This document shows, piece after piece, positions 5,646 to 5,659 of a stretch of DNA of 5,659 nt. The stretch spans positions 1-5,659 of the forward strand of contig JAJZWW010000230.1 in NCBI GenBank assembly GCA_021846485.1, in the 5' to 3' direction. Made by a program: the position numbers and the translations under genes. Every line of letters starts with the position of its first letter. The first letter of the stretch is position 1. The notes under the pieces were generated by a model. It was not told the DNA's origin. It saw only the letters and a list, made by a program, of their open reading frames with translations, and ran no database searches. Source of the stretch: Actinomycetes bacterium (GTDB taxonomy: Bacteria > Actinomycetota > Acidimicrobiia > Acidimicrobiales > Palsa-688).

Positions 5646-5659
5646 ATGGCTGTGGATCG
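5646..5659 (+). CDS. Possible start of a further gene, cut by the window edge
   Basis: An ATG at 5646 reads MAVD and then leaves the window. A purine run, GGGGGGAAGGG (5631-5641), ends 4 nt before it and is the best ribosome-binding-site candidate in the window. Four codons say nothing about the product; with the inverted repeat just upstream, a transposase or other mobile-element gene is one option. Confidence 0.25.

Overview
The window is very GC-rich, with GTG and TTG starts, few Shine-Dalgarno sites and long open frames on both strands. An actinomycete-type Ser/Thr kinase, a mobA-fdhD pair and a mycobacterial-type FadE acyl-CoA dehydrogenase all point to a high-GC actinobacterium, possibly of the Acidimicrobiia kind or an uncultured relative. 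The lineage is an inference from gene content and composition, not from a marker gene.

The left kilobase (about 1-1030) is a decayed accessory patch. It opens with the 3' part of an IS21-family istA transposase gene on the + strand, cut by the window edge on one side and by loss of similarity on the other, with no istB after it. It then holds a minus-strand remnant of a CRISPR-associated Cas3 helicase that most resembles the type I-G (formerly I-U) form. The conserved block around the second helicase domain (TECASLDAL, QRFGR) and the C-terminal RPGD block are both readable, but the stretch between them is mostly missing and the N-terminal half is absent. No other cas gene or CRISPR array is visible.

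The rest is intact chromosomal sequence. A transmembrane Ser/Thr protein kinase (1031-2638, minus) has a Thr-rich and Gly/Lys-rich outer region in place of PASTA repeats. Diverging from it across a short gap is a two-gene operon on the plus strand. mobA (2717-3304) encodes a molybdenum cofactor guanylyltransferase-like protein and overlaps by 4 nt the gene fdhD (3301-4155), which encodes the sulfurtransferase that activates formate dehydrogenase. Together they finish and sulfurate the cofactor of a molybdenum (or tungsten) formate dehydrogenase encoded outside this window. Convergent with fdhD is a FadE-type acyl-CoA dehydrogenase (4208-5446, minus), with a GC hairpin between the two stop codons.

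The last 213 nt are non-coding. They hold a good leaderless-promoter candidate for the dehydrogenase, two strong palindromes, a GTCCAC/GTGGAC inverted repeat that could belong to an insertion-sequence end, and the possible first codons of another gene at the right edge. The most notable observation is the hidden Cas3 fossil; I see no complete novel system in this window.
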